This document shows, one piece after another, positions 16,124 through 24,570 of a DNA stretch of 64,000 nucleotides. The stretch is from an uncultured Collinsella sp. (GTDB taxonomy: Bacteria; Actinomycetota; Coriobacteriia; Coriobacteriales; Coriobacteriaceae). The notes under the pieces are model-generated. The model was not told the origin of the DNA and searched no databases. It saw nothing but the letters and a program-made list of their open reading frames with translations. Positions within the stretch are counted from its first letter, which is position 1. Every line of letters starts with the position of its first letter. The stretch is taken from NCBI GenBank assembly GCA_900759335.1, contig CAAEUX010000088.1, positions 46,691-110,690 of the forward strand, written 5' to 3'. The position numbers and the translations under genes are program-made.

Positions 16124-18103
16124 ATGAATCTTCACCTTTCTCAGTCTGATGGCTTTTTGCGTGTGGCGGCGGCGTCGCCGCGGAGTCGCGTGGCCGATGT
16201 CGAGGGCAATGCCGAGGTTGCGCTGGCGGCTGTTCGCGAGGCTACCGAGCGCGGCGTTCGCGCGCTGGTGCTGCCCGAGCTTAACCTGACCGGCTATACC
16301 GCGGCCGACCTGTTCCATAACCGCACGCTGCTGCATGCCTGCGAAGCAGCACTGGTGCACATACTCGATGAAACCCGTGAGCTGCCGATCGTCTTTACCG
16401 TTGGCTTGCCCGTTACGGTGGCTGAAAACATCTACAACTGCGCGGCCGTGTGCTGTGCGGGCGAGCTTTTGGGCCTCACGGCCAAGAAGTATCTGCCCAA
16501 CTATGGCGAGTTCTATGAGCGCCGTTGGTTTGCTCCGGCGCCTGCGGATCCCGTGTGGGTTGAATTTGCCGGTCAGGGTCCGGTCCCGCTGGGTTCAGGG
16601 CTTGTCTACCGTTGCTGTGACGAGGGCGCCGAGGACCTGGTGTTGGGCGTTGAGGTCTGTGAGGACCTGTGGGTGCCGGCGCCCCCTTCGACCGAGATGG
16701 CGCTTGACGGTGCGACGGTGATTCTCAACCCGTCGGCCTCGGACGAGATTATCGGTAAGGCAGATTACCGCCGCAGCCTTATCTCCAATCAGAGTGCGCG
16801 CCTGTACTGCGTCTATGCCTACGCGGACGCGAGCGAGGGCGAGTCCACGACCGACATGGTCTTTGCAGGCGAGAACCTCGTCTACGAAAACGGTTCGAAG
16901 CTCGCCGCGACCAAACTGCTTACCTGCGATATGGTCGTCGCCGATGTCGATCTTGATCGTCTGGTTGCCGAGCGCCGTCGCTCGACGACGTGGACGCGCG
17001 CGGACGATGCGCCGGAGGCCACGACCGTTGAGTTTTCGTTTGAGGGCGTGCTGGCCGAAGAACCTGTCCTGCGCGATGCCTGCGATATCGACCGCGTTTT
17101 CCCGCGCGCGCCCTTTGTGCCGGCCGACCACGGCGACTTGGCCGAGCGCTGCGAGACGATCCTCGATCTGCAGACTGCGGGCCTCAAGACCCGCCTTGCC
17201 CACACGGGTACCAAGGCTGCGGTTATCGGCCTTTCGGGCGGCTTGGACTCCACGCTAGCGCTGCTTGTGACCGTGCGTGCCTTCGATGCACTGGGGCTGC
17301 CGCGCACTGGTATCACAGCCGTGTCCATGCCCGGCTTCGGCACGACGCATCGCACCAAGTCGAATGCCGAGTCGCTCGCTCGCGACCTGGGTGTGAGCTT
17401 CCGCGAGGTTTCGATCCATGCGGCTGTGGAGCAGCACTTCAAGGACATTGAGCATGATCCGGCCGTGCAGGACGTGACCTACGAGAACAGCCAGGCGCGC
17501 GAGCGTACGCAGATTCTGATGGATCTGGCCAACCAGGCTGGCGGTTTTGTCATTGGCACGGGCGACCTGTCGGAGCTGGCGCTCGGCTGGGCTACCTATA
17601 ACGGCGACCACATGAGCATGTACGCCGTCAACGCGAGCGTGCCCAAGACGCTTGTGCGCCATCTGGTACGCTATGCCGCCGATGTCTTTGGCGGGCGCAT
17701 TGCCGAGGTCTTGCTCGATATCCTCGATACGCCGGTGTCCCCCGAGCTTCTGCCGCCCACGGGCGACGGCGAGATTGCGCAGAAGACCGAGGATTTGGTG
17801 GGCCCGTACGAGTTGCACGACTACTTCCTCTACTACCTGCTGCGTTTTGGCTTTGAGCCGGGCAAGATCTACCGCATGGCGCTCAAGAGCTTCGAGGGCG
17901 TCTACGACGCCAAGACCGTCTACACGTGGCTACGTACGTTCTACCGTCGCTTCTTTGCCCAGCAGTTTAAGCGCAGCTGCCTGCCCGATGGTCCCAAGGT
18001 GGGCTCGGTGACGCTCAGCCCGCGCGGCGATTGGCGTATGCCGAGTGACGCTAGCTCGCGTCTGTGGCTTGCGCAGATCGACGCGCTCAATCCAGTTGAC
18101 TAA
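16124..18103 (+). CDS. nadE: Glutamine-dependent NAD(+) synthetase
   Basis: A 659-residue two-domain enzyme amidating nicotinic acid adenine dinucleotide to NAD. The N-terminal nitrilase-type glutaminase shows its triad: Glu in LPELNLTGY, Lys in TAKKYLPNYGEFYE and Cys in GVEVCEDLW (about 178). The C-terminal synthetase has the PP-loop LSGGLDST near residue 371 and GTGDLSELALGWATYNGDHMSMY. The length fits the long actinobacterial form. GGAG precedes ATG 16124; an earlier in-frame ATG at 16097 lacks a site. The ending NWR-like block (SPRGDWRMPSDASS) is normal for the family. Confidence 0.92.
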   Translation: MNLHLSQSDGFLRVAAASPRSRVADVEGNAEVALAAVREATERGVRALVLPELNLTGYTAADLFHNRTLLHACEAALVHILDETRELPIVFTVGLPVTVAENIYNCAAVCCAGELLGLTAKKYLPNYGEFYERRWFAPAPADPVWVEFAGQGPVPLGSGLVYRCCDEGAEDLVLGVEVCEDLWVPAPPSTEMALDGATVILNPSASDEIIGKADYRRSLISNQSARLYCVYAYADASEGESTTDMVFAGENLVYENGSKLAATKLLTCDMVVADVDLDRLVAERRRSTTWTRADDAPEATTVEFSFEGVLAEEPVLRDACDIDRVFPRAPFVPADHGDLAERCETILDLQTAGLKTRLAHTGTKAAVIGLSGGLDSTLALLVTVRAFDALGLPRTGITAVSMPGFGTTHRTKSNAESLARDLGVSFREVSIHAAVEQHFKDIEHDPAVQDVTYENSQARERTQILMDLANQAGGFVIGTGDLSELALGWATYNGDHMSMYAVNASVPKTLVRHLVRYAADVFGGRIAEVLLDILDTPVSPELLPPTGDGEIAQKTEDLVGPYELHDYFLYYLLRFGFEPGKIYRMALKSFEGVYDAKTVYTWLRTFYRRFFAQQFKRSCLPDGPKVGSVTLSPRGDWRMPSDASSRLWLAQIDALNPVD

Positions 18104-18172
18104 GGTTGGCTAAATTGAACCAATACGGGGGTTGCAAGCGTTACACTTTTGCAATCTGATGGCCCGTATCGC

Positions 18173-18202
18173 GCGGCGCTCTTGTCGGAGCGCCGCGTTT
18201 TT
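18173..18202 (+). terminator. Terminator of nadE
   Basis: GCGGCGCTC pairs with GAGCGCCGC, followed by GTTTTTC, just before the aminotransferase gene. Confidence 0.75.
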
Positions 18203-18221
18203 CATATCGAAAGGTGGCACC

Positions 18222-19385
18222 ATGCAGGCATCGCAGCGTCTCGACCGCTTTGGCGCGGAGGTCTTCGCCTCGCTCAACAACAAGCTTCTCGCGCTGAAGG
18301 CTCAGGGCAAGACCATTTACAACATGAGCGTGGGCACGCCCGACTTTAAGCCGTACGACCATGTGGTCGAGGCGCTCACGCAGGCAGCCCAAGATCCCGA
18401 GATGTGGAAGTATGCCCTGCGCGACCTGCCCGAACTCAAGCAAGCCGTGTGCGATTACTATGAGCGCCGCTTTGGCGTTTCGGGCATTACGCCGTCTATG
18501 GTGCAGTCGTGCAACGGCACGCAGGAGGGCGTGGGCCATTTGGGCCTGGCCCTGCTCGATCCGGGTGACACCATTCTGGTTCCCGATCCGTGTTACCCGG
18601 TCTTTGAGGCGGGTGCCAAGATCGCCGATGCCAAGCTCGAGTACTATCCGTTGGTTGCCGAGCACAATTACCTGCCCTATGTGGCGGGCATCGATCCCGA
18701 GGTGGCCGATCGCGCCAAGTATATGATCGTGTCGCTGCCCGCCAACCCGGTCGGCTCGGTGGGCACGCCCGAGGTCTACGAGGAGATTATCGCCTTTGCC
18801 CGCGAGCATGATCTGTTGATCGTGCATGACAATGCCTACTCCGATATCGTGTTCGACGGCGAGCCGGGTGGCAGCTTCCTGCAGTACCCTGGCGCGCTCG
18901 AGGTGGGCGTGGAGTTCTTCTCGCTCTCTAAGTCGTTTAACGTCACCGGCGCACGCATCGGCTTTTTGGTCGGTCGCGAGGATGTGGTCTCGGCCTTTGC
19001 CAAGCTGCGCGGCCAGATCGACTTTGGTATGTTCTTCCCGATTCAGAAGGCTGCCATCGCCTGCCTGAACGGTCCGCGCGATGAGGTCGAGGCGCAGCGT
19101 CTGAAGTACCAGGAACGCCGCGATGCCCTGTGCGACGGTCTTGAGGGCCTGGGCTGGGAGCGTCCCAACGCGCATGGCTCTATGTTTGTGTGGGCCAAGC
19201 TTCCCGGTGGTCGCACCGATTCCTTGGCGTTTTGCGAGGAGCTTATGGAGAAGGCCGGCGTTGTGGTGACGCCGGGCGCGAGCTTTGGCCCTTCGGGCGA
19301 GGGGCACGTGCGTATGGCACTGGTCCTGCCGCCCGATCAGATCGCTTTGGCTGTCGAGGCCATTCGCGAGGCTGGCCTGTATTAG
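18222..19385 (+). CDS. Class I/II PLP aminotransferase (LL-DAP or alanine aminotransferase-like)
   Basis: A 387-residue fold-type I aminotransferase. Landmarks are MSVGTPDFKPYDHV, the substrate loop SCNGTQEGVGHL, PANPVGSVGTPE, HDNAYSDIVFDG and the PLP lysine in SLSKSFNVTGARIGF. HDNAYSDIVF followed by GGSFLQ is typical of the LL-diaminopimelate aminotransferase branch. Since this genome encodes DapH and an M20 deacetylase nearby, it is a candidate for N-acetyl-LL-DAP aminotransferase, but alanine or aspartate transamination is equally possible. AAAGGTGG precedes the ATG. Confidence 0.75.
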   Translation: MQASQRLDRFGAEVFASLNNKLLALKAQGKTIYNMSVGTPDFKPYDHVVEALTQAAQDPEMWKYALRDLPELKQAVCDYYERRFGVSGITPSMVQSCNGTQEGVGHLGLALLDPGDTILVPDPCYPVFEAGAKIADAKLEYYPLVAEHNYLPYVAGIDPEVADRAKYMIVSLPANPVGSVGTPEVYEEIIAFAREHDLLIVHDNAYSDIVFDGEPGGSFLQYPGALEVGVEFFSLSKSFNVTGARIGFLVGREDVVSAFAKLRGQIDFGMFFPIQKAAIACLNGPRDEVEAQRLKYQERRDALCDGLEGLGWERPNAHGSMFVWAKLPGGRTDSLAFCEELMEKAGVVVTPGASFGPSGEGHVRMALVLPPDQIALAVEAIREAGLY

Positions 19386-19530
19386 AAACCTATTTCGACC
19401 CGTCAATAGCTCGAAACCGATTTCGTGCAGTTATTTTACGAATTCTGCAAACAATTTCGGTAAACGGTCGATTTTTGGCTGCGAATAGGAGCATAATCAA
19501 AGTCCCGATTGGATGTATTGGGATTACGGC

Positions 19531-19566
19531 AAGCCGCTCGGGTCGTTCCCGGGCGGCTTGTTTGTG
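19531..19566 (+). terminator. Hairpin in the ldh leader, probable terminator of the aminotransferase gene
   Basis: A 12-bp stem (19531-19542 with 19548-19559) with a TCGTT loop, followed by GTTTG. It sits 28 bases before the ldh start, so it could also act as an attenuator. Confidence 0.5.
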
Positions 19567-19586
19567 GAGAGAGATGGGAGTTTCTA

Positions 19587-20537
19587 ATGGTTAACGAGAA
19601 GAAGGTCGCTATTGTCGGCTGCGGTTTCGTCGGTTCGTCTTCGGCGTTCGCACTGATGCAGAGTGGTCTGTTCTCCGAGATGGTCCTCATCGACGTGGAC
19701 AAGAACCGTGCCGAGGGTGAGGCCCTGGATATCGCGCACGGCATGACGTTTGCCGAGCCGATGAAGATCTACGCCGGCGATTATTCCGATGTCGCCGACG
19801 CCGCCATGATCGTCGTCACCGCTGGCGCTGCCCAGAAGCCCGGTGAGACCCGCCTGGACCTGGTCAACAAGAACGTCAGCATCTTCAAGTCCATTATTCC
19901 CGAGATTAAGAAGTCCGGCTTCGACGGCATTCTGCTAATCGTCTCCAACCCGGTCGATGTTCTGACCTACGCCGCCATCAAGATGTCCGGCCTGCCCGAG
20001 GGCCACGTCATCGGTTCCGGCACCGTGCTCGACACCGGCCGCCTGCAGCAGATGCTTGGTGCCCACGTCGAGGTTGACCCGCGCGATGTCCAGGCCTATG
20101 TCATGGGCGAGCACGGTGACTCCGAGTTTGTCGCTTGGTCCAGCGCTCAGGTTGCCGGCGTTCCGCTGAACACCTTCTGTGAGCTTCACGGCCACCTGGA
20201 GCATGAGGCTGCCGAGAAGCGCATCGCCGAGGACGTCAAGAACTCCGCCTACACCATCATCGAGAAGAAGCACGCCACCTACTATGGCGTCGCCATGGCC
20301 GTCAAGCGCATCTGCACCGCCGTTATGCGCGATGAGCAGACCGTTCTGCCCGTCTCTTCGCTCATGGTGGGCGAGTATGGCCTGTTCGATCTTGCCATCT
20401 CCATGCCGACCGTCGTTGGCCGCGACGGCGTTGTCTGCCGCGTCCCCGTGCCGCTGAACGAAGACGAGCAGCATGAGCTCACCGTCTCCGCCAAGGCCCT
20501 CAAGGACATTATCGACAGCGTCGACTTCTCCTGCTAA
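19587..20537 (+). CDS. ldh: L-lactate dehydrogenase
   Basis: A 316-residue NAD-dependent LDH converting pyruvate to L-lactate to regenerate NAD. The Rossmann motif VGCGFVGSS begins at residue 10. The mobile loop carries the Arg of KPGETRLDLVNKN, and the catalytic His is in MGEHGDSEF (about 176). GTVLDTGRLQ and the Gln of AGAAQKPGE place it with LDH rather than malate dehydrogenase. GGGAG precedes ATG 19587. It is a single gene with its own terminator and fits a fermentative lifestyle. Confidence 0.9.
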   Translation: MVNEKKVAIVGCGFVGSSSAFALMQSGLFSEMVLIDVDKNRAEGEALDIAHGMTFAEPMKIYAGDYSDVADAAMIVVTAGAAQKPGETRLDLVNKNVSIFKSIIPEIKKSGFDGILLIVSNPVDVLTYAAIKMSGLPEGHVIGSGTVLDTGRLQQMLGAHVEVDPRDVQAYVMGEHGDSEFVAWSSAQVAGVPLNTFCELHGHLEHEAAEKRIAEDVKNSAYTIIEKKHATYYGVAMAVKRICTAVMRDEQTVLPVSSLMVGEYGLFDLAISMPTVVGRDGVVCRVPVPLNEDEQHELTVSAKALKDIIDSVDFSC

Positions 20538-20570
20538 ATCAAGCTCGCTAGAGCGAAAAGCTACAATGAA

Positions 20571-20604
20571 GGCGTCCGGGTCCACACGGCCCGGGCGCCT
20601 TTTT
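20571..20604 (+). terminator. Terminator of ldh
   Basis: GGCGTCCGGGTCC pairs with GGCCCGGGCGCC around ACAC, followed by TTTTT. Confidence 0.85.
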
Positions 20605-20634
20605 GGTGCAAAGTAACCTGACCCCAATGCACCA
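20604..20634. repeat. 31-nt palindrome-ended intergenic repeat, copy A
   Basis: It begins TGGTGCA and ends TGCACCA. Copy B at 21817-21847 matches it at 27 of 31 positions. The two copies bracket the DUF2974 gene. Confidence 0.75.
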
Positions 20635-20651
20635 TAGTTGATGGGAGGGCC

Positions 20652-21812
20652 ATGTCGGATTCGCCTAATTTTTTGACCTATGCCCAGACGGCGTTTGATC
20701 CGTTTGAGGAGCGGCCGTTCTGCGCGGTGGATAGCCTCGTCTTTGCGTGGTTGTCCTATTTGCGTTTGCCGGGTGATATGGCGGAGCTGACGAACTGGCA
20801 GGGCCTAGACGTACGAGAGCTGCTGCGTGCCGAGTGCTACCGGGACATGATTGACGACTTGTGGGACCCAGAGGGGAGCAGGGCCTTGCTGGAGGCCGTG
20901 GCAGCAAGCCCTCGCTACCGTGGCGTGCACGTTTGCGGCTATCATGCCGTGAGGGATGTGGTGGCGACAGAGCAGTTTGCAGCCATGGCGTTCCGGTTTC
21001 CGGCGGGGTTTAGTTATCTTTCCTTCCGGGGGACCGACAGCACGATTGTGGGCTGGAAAGAGGATTTTAACATGGCGTTCCGGTGTCCTGTGTCGGCTCA
21101 GGAATCCGCGGCGCGTTATGTGGACGAGGCGGCGGATGCGATTGACGGGCCGCTTTTGTGCGGAGGTCATTCCAAGGGTGGAAACCTTGCGGTGTACGGT
21201 GCGGCGATGTGCTCCGATGTCGCCCGTGCGCGAATCGAACGGGCGTATTCCCATGATGGTCCGGGTTTCGTCGAGGAGTTTCTGAACGGCAACGCCTTTG
21301 CCGATCTTTCCGACCGAATCGACAAGACGCTACCTCGGTCGTCGATCTTTGGCATGATGTTCGAGACGCAGGAGGACTATGCCATCGTTGAGAGCACCGA
21401 GTTCAGTCTGCTGCAGCACAATCCCTTTAGCTGGGTGGTTGATGGTCGCGACTTCGTGTACTGTGAGCGCCTGTCCGCCGGCGCTCGTTACGTTGATGGT
21501 TCCATTCGCGAGATGCTGCTCGCAGTGTCGCCTAGCGAGCGCGAGCGTATTGTAGACGCGTTGTTCTCCGTGTTTGAGGCTACGGGTGCTGAGCGGTTTG
21601 CGGATATCGCTGGGAATCTGCGCGAGAGCCTGCCCGTGATGCTCCAGGCTGCGCAAGGCTTTGACAAGGATACGCGACGCTTTGTCTCGCAGACTATCGT
21701 TGCGATTCTTAAGTGTGCGCTTCTGCCCAAACGTCCCCAGATCGACATGCCCGCTGCCGGCAAGAGCTTGGCAGAACAGCTCGAGGCTTGGCAGTCCGAG
21801 CTCCTGCGCTAA
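20652..21812 (+). CDS. DUF2974-family alpha/beta-hydrolase
   Basis: A 386-residue soluble protein of the DUF2974 (Mbeg1-like) group, a lipase-like alpha/beta hydrolase family. The nucleophile elbow is CGGHSKGGNLAVY with Ser near residue 174. Preceding blocks FSYLSFRGTDSTIVGWKEDFNMAF and the following SHDGPGF (with a candidate acidic residue) are typical. The likely catalytic His is in the LLQHNPFSWVVDG block. The N-terminal segment DSLVFAWLSYLRLP is also conserved in the family. The substrate is unknown. It is a single gene with GGGAGG before the ATG, bracketed by two copies of a 31-nt repeat. Confidence 0.85.
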   Translation: MSDSPNFLTYAQTAFDPFEERPFCAVDSLVFAWLSYLRLPGDMAELTNWQGLDVRELLRAECYRDMIDDLWDPEGSRALLEAVAASPRYRGVHVCGYHAVRDVVATEQFAAMAFRFPAGFSYLSFRGTDSTIVGWKEDFNMAFRCPVSAQESAARYVDEAADAIDGPLLCGGHSKGGNLAVYGAAMCSDVARARIERAYSHDGPGFVEEFLNGNAFADLSDRIDKTLPRSSIFGMMFETQEDYAIVESTEFSLLQHNPFSWVVDGRDFVYCERLSAGARYVDGSIREMLLAVSPSERERIVDALFSVFEATGAERFADIAGNLRESLPVMLQAAQGFDKDTRRFVSQTIVAILKCALLPKRPQIDMPAAGKSLAEQLEAWQSELLR

Positions 21813-21816
21813 CCAT

Positions 21817-21847
21817 TGGTGCAGAGCAACCTGTCCCCGATGCACCA
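21817..21847. repeat. 31-nt palindrome-ended intergenic repeat, copy B
   Basis: Same TGGTGCA/TGCACCA ends as copy A, with four internal differences. It begins four bases after the DUF2974 stop codon. Confidence 0.75.
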
Positions 21848-21923
21848 ATCTTCGATATGCTTGGGGCGGGCTCGACCGCTATACTGATTCGTGCCGAAAT
21901 CGATCTAGAACGGAATGCCGTAT

Positions 21924-22928
21924 ATGAAAATCAATCACGCGATTCTGCATATCCTAGACTTTGACTCTGCCGTCAACGTCATGAGCCAGCGCGAGCTCGA
22001 TATCGAGAGCCGTACCGTGCGCAACTTCGTGACCACGCATCTGCGCCGCGCACGTACCTCGGCCGACAACAAGCGTGCCACGTTTGCCGAGAACTCAGCA
22101 TTCGGCGGCGAGCTCAAGGGCTATTTCTTTGGCGAGCGCGAGTTCGTGGACCTGTCGCAGCAGATTGCGGAGTTTATCTCCTCCGAGCTCACCAAGGCTG
22201 AGAAAGCTGAGTCCACCGACGTGCTCGTGGCTGATTTTGACGACGATGAGGATGCCCGCTGGTTTGCCGTGATGCTGCTGGGCTCCAAGCAGGCTTTTAT
22301 GCACGAAGTGGGCCGCGAGGAGGGGGAGGTGCGCAACGACATCGCGCGCCACTACGCCATTCTGCCGAACCCCTCGCAAAAGGTGCCGAGCTATGCCATC
22401 GTGCGCGCGAGCACCATGGAGATCGGCTATGTGGACAAGAAACGCAAGATTGCCGGCGAGGACCGTATGCTTATCCCCGATGGCCTGCTGCAGTGCGACA
22501 CGGGCGTATCGGGCAAGGAGGTCATCGACACCGTGACGCGTGTGGTCGAGGAAGTCGCCGAGGAGCACGGTGCCAACACGGCTGTAGCGCTCGCTAAGGT
22601 TAAGGCTGCCGTTGCCGAGAAGGTTGAGGATGACGAGGAGCTGCCGCCTTGGGATATCGTCGATGAGGTCTTTGAGGACGAGCCGGTCATCAAGGAGAGC
22701 GTGCGCGCGGCACTGACCGAAGAGAAGGTGCCCGAGCGCGTTCCCGTGGAGCGCAAGCAGGTCGAACGCGCGGCCGTGCGCAATCACAAGATCCGTACTG
22801 ACACGGGTATCGAGATCAGCTTCCCGGCCGAGATGGGTTCGAACTCCGAGTACATTGAGTTCGTCAACGAGCCCAACGGCCTCATCTCCATCGAGCTCAA
22901 GAACATCGGAAGTATTGAGAATCGATAA
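21924..22928 (+). CDS. Nucleoid-associated protein (NdpA/YejK family)
   Basis: A 334-residue protein of the NA37 (PF04245) family, named from E. coli YejK. It starts INHAILHILDFDSAVNVMSQREL, the family's usual opening. It ends with an extended beta region (GIEISFPAEMGSNSEYIEFVNEPNGLISIELKNI), also typical. A charged helical region (about 200-280) lies between. E. coli YejK associates with the nucleoid and topoisomerases; in Gram-positives the role is less clear. ATG 21924 is preferred over 21915 on spacing from ACGGA. Confidence 0.8.
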   Translation: MKINHAILHILDFDSAVNVMSQRELDIESRTVRNFVTTHLRRARTSADNKRATFAENSAFGGELKGYFFGEREFVDLSQQIAEFISSELTKAEKAESTDVLVADFDDDEDARWFAVMLLGSKQAFMHEVGREEGEVRNDIARHYAILPNPSQKVPSYAIVRASTMEIGYVDKKRKIAGEDRMLIPDGLLQCDTGVSGKEVIDTVTRVVEEVAEEHGANTAVALAKVKAAVAEKVEDDEELPPWDIVDEVFEDEPVIKESVRAALTEEKVPERVPVERKQVERAAVRNHKIRTDTGIEISFPAEMGSNSEYIEFVNEPNGLISIELKNIGSIENR

Positions 22929-22950
22929 GCTGTGCTTGGACGTTGCAGAA

Positions 22951-22990
22951 AAACAAAGGCCGAAGCCCTTCGGGACTTCGGCCTTTTTTG
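22951..22990 (+). terminator. Terminator of the nucleoid-associated protein gene
   Basis: AAAGGCCGAAG pairs with CTTCGGCCTTTTTT; A-runs on the other side could let it work in both directions. Confidence 0.85.
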
Positions 22991-23040
22991 TTTTCGGCTT
23001 GGTTGCTGACATTGCGCCGCAGGTTGGGCATACGTCAGCG

Positions 23041-23065
23041 AAAACGCGGTTTGTCAAAACCGCGT
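23041..23065 (-). terminator. Terminator of the dapH-side transcript
   Basis: A 9-bp stem (23044-23052 with 23057-23065), followed on the minus strand by a run of Us, directly after the dapH stop. Confidence 0.7.
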
Positions 23066-23070
23066 AACTA

Positions 23071-23790
23071 TTAAAGTTGACGTAAGCCCTCTTCCAGGCC
23101 GGTCTTGCTGTCGGTCTTCTCGTCGCGCATCTTGATGACGCGGGCGGGGACACCGGCCACGACGGCACCGGCGGGGACATCCTCGACGCACACGGCGCCG
23201 GCGGCAACAACAGCGCCCTTGCCCACGCGTACGCCCTCCAGGACCACGGCGTTGGCGCCGATCATGACGTCGTCTTCGATGATGACGGGCGTGGCGCTTG
23301 CGGGCTCAACGACGCCTGCCAACACGGTTCCAGCGCCGATGTGGCAGTTCTTGCCCACGGTGGCGCGGCCGCCTAGCACGGCGCCCATATCGATCATGGA
23401 ACCCTCGCCGATAACGGAGCCGATGTTGATGATGGCGCCCATCATGATGACGGCACGGTCGCCAATCTCGACGCGGTCGCGGATGATCGCGCCCGGCTCG
23501 ATGCGGGCGTTGATGCCCTTAAGGTCGAGCATGGGCACGGCGGAGTTGCGGCAATCGTTCTCCACGTCGTAGTAATCGATGGAATCGGCGTTGGCGTCCA
23601 GGATGGCCTTAAGCTCATCCCAGTCGCCAAAGACGGTCTTGCCGCGACGACCGCCGTAGACATGTGCGTCGCCCCAGGCAACCTTCATGCCGGGCTTCTC
23701 GCGCACGTACAGCTTGACGGGCGTCTTTTTGGGCGCGGTGGCGATGTAGTTGATAATCTCCTGTGCATCCATCTCGGCTGCGTTACTCAT
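23071..23790 (-). CDS. dapH: Tetrahydrodipicolinate N-acetyltransferase
   Basis: A 239-residue acyltransferase that acetylates tetrahydrodipicolinate with acetyl-CoA, the entry step of the acetylase DAP branch. Residues 1-80 form the N-terminal DapH domain ([21 protein letters not shown]). From about 90 to 215 there are hexapeptide repeats of a left-handed beta helix ([30 protein letters not shown]) with [19 protein letters not shown], as in DapH rather than succinyltransferase DapD. GGAG precedes ATG 23790. It follows dapB by 39 bases in a lysine operon. Confidence 0.9.
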   Translation of the reverse strand: MSNAAEMDAQEIINYIATAPKKTPVKLYVREKPGMKVAWGDAHVYGGRRGKTVFGDWDELKAILDANADSIDYYDVENDCRNSAVPMLDLKGINARIEPGAIIRDRVEIGDRAVIMMGAIINIGSVIGEGSMIDMGAVLGGRATVGKNCHIGAGTVLAGVVEPASATPVIIEDDVMIGANAVVLEGVRVGKGAVVAAGAVCVEDVPAGAVVAGVPARVIKMRDEKTDSKTGLEEGLRQL

Positions 23791-23829
23791 TTGCTATCTC
23801 TCCTTTGGGCGGGTTCGGTTGATACCAGG

Positions 23830-24570
23830 TTAGGCAAACATGACCTGGTCGAACGTATAGAAGCCGGGTTCGCGGGCGACGAGCTTCTGCGCGGCTGCCA
23901 GGGCGCCGTTGACAAAGATCTGACGGCTCGTGGCGCGGTGCGTGAGCGTGACCTCCTCGTCCTGGCCAAAGAAGCTCACCTCGTGCACGCCGGCGACGGT
24001 GCCGCCGCGCAGCGAGTGCATACCGATCTCCTTGGAGTCGCGCGCGCCGCACATGCCCTCGCGACCGTAGACGGGGTGGTAGCCTGCTTCGGGCTCGGCC
24101 TCGACTACGGCGTCGAGCAGCAGCTTGGCGGTGCCGCTGGGGGCGTCGACCTTTTGGTTGTGGTGAGTCTCGACAATCTCGCAGTCAAAGCCGGGCAGCT
24201 CACGCGTGGCCTGGGCCACTAGATGACGCAGGGCTGCGATGCCGATGGAGTAATTGCCCGAGTGCATAACGCGGGTGTTCTGGCCCAGCTCACGCAGGCG
24301 GTCCATCTGCTCGGGGGTGTAGCCTGTGGTGCCCGAGACCAACGCCGCGCCCGTGCGCTCGACATAGGCGACGACGGCTTCGAAGGTCACGACGTTCGAG
24401 AAGTCGATAATCACATCGGCAGCCGGTGCGTTCTCGAGCTTGCTCAAATCGAAGCCAATCTGGGCCACGATATCAAAAACGGGTTGACCGGCGGCGTCGA
24501 CAACGCCCTCGGCGGTGGTGCGGATGAGCGAGCCCATGCGGCCCGTTCCCATAATGACGGTCTTAATCAA
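23830..24570 (-). CDS. dapB: 4-hydroxy-tetrahydrodipicolinate reductase
   Basis: A 246-residue reductase making tetrahydrodipicolinate with NAD(P)H. The dinucleotide motif is MGTGRMG at residues 7-13; the catalytic region is ETHHNQKVDAPSGTA; VIIDFSN and SGTTGYT are also typical. No ATG fits the usual start, but a TTG at 24570 overlaps the stop of the upstream gene (TTGA) and gives the expected N-terminus LIKTVIMGTGRMG. This implies a TTG start and translational coupling to lysA-dapA. Confidence 0.9.
   Translation of the reverse strand: MIKTVIMGTGRMGSLIRTTAEGVVDAAGQPVFDIVAQIGFDLSKLENAPAADVIIDFSNVVTFEAVVAYVERTGAALVSGTTGYTPEQMDRLRELGQNTRVMHSGNYSIGIAALRHLVAQATRELPGFDCEIVETHHNQKVDAPSGTAKLLLDAVVEAEPEAGYHPVYGREGMCGARDSKEIGMHSLRGGTVAGVHEVSFFGQDEEVTLTHRATSRQIFVNGALAAAQKLVAREPGFYTFDQVMFA

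Noticed and set aside
18141..19406. 421-codon antisense ORF opposite the aminotransferase
   Set aside because: No ribosome binding site and no recognisable protein; it mirrors the real coding frame.
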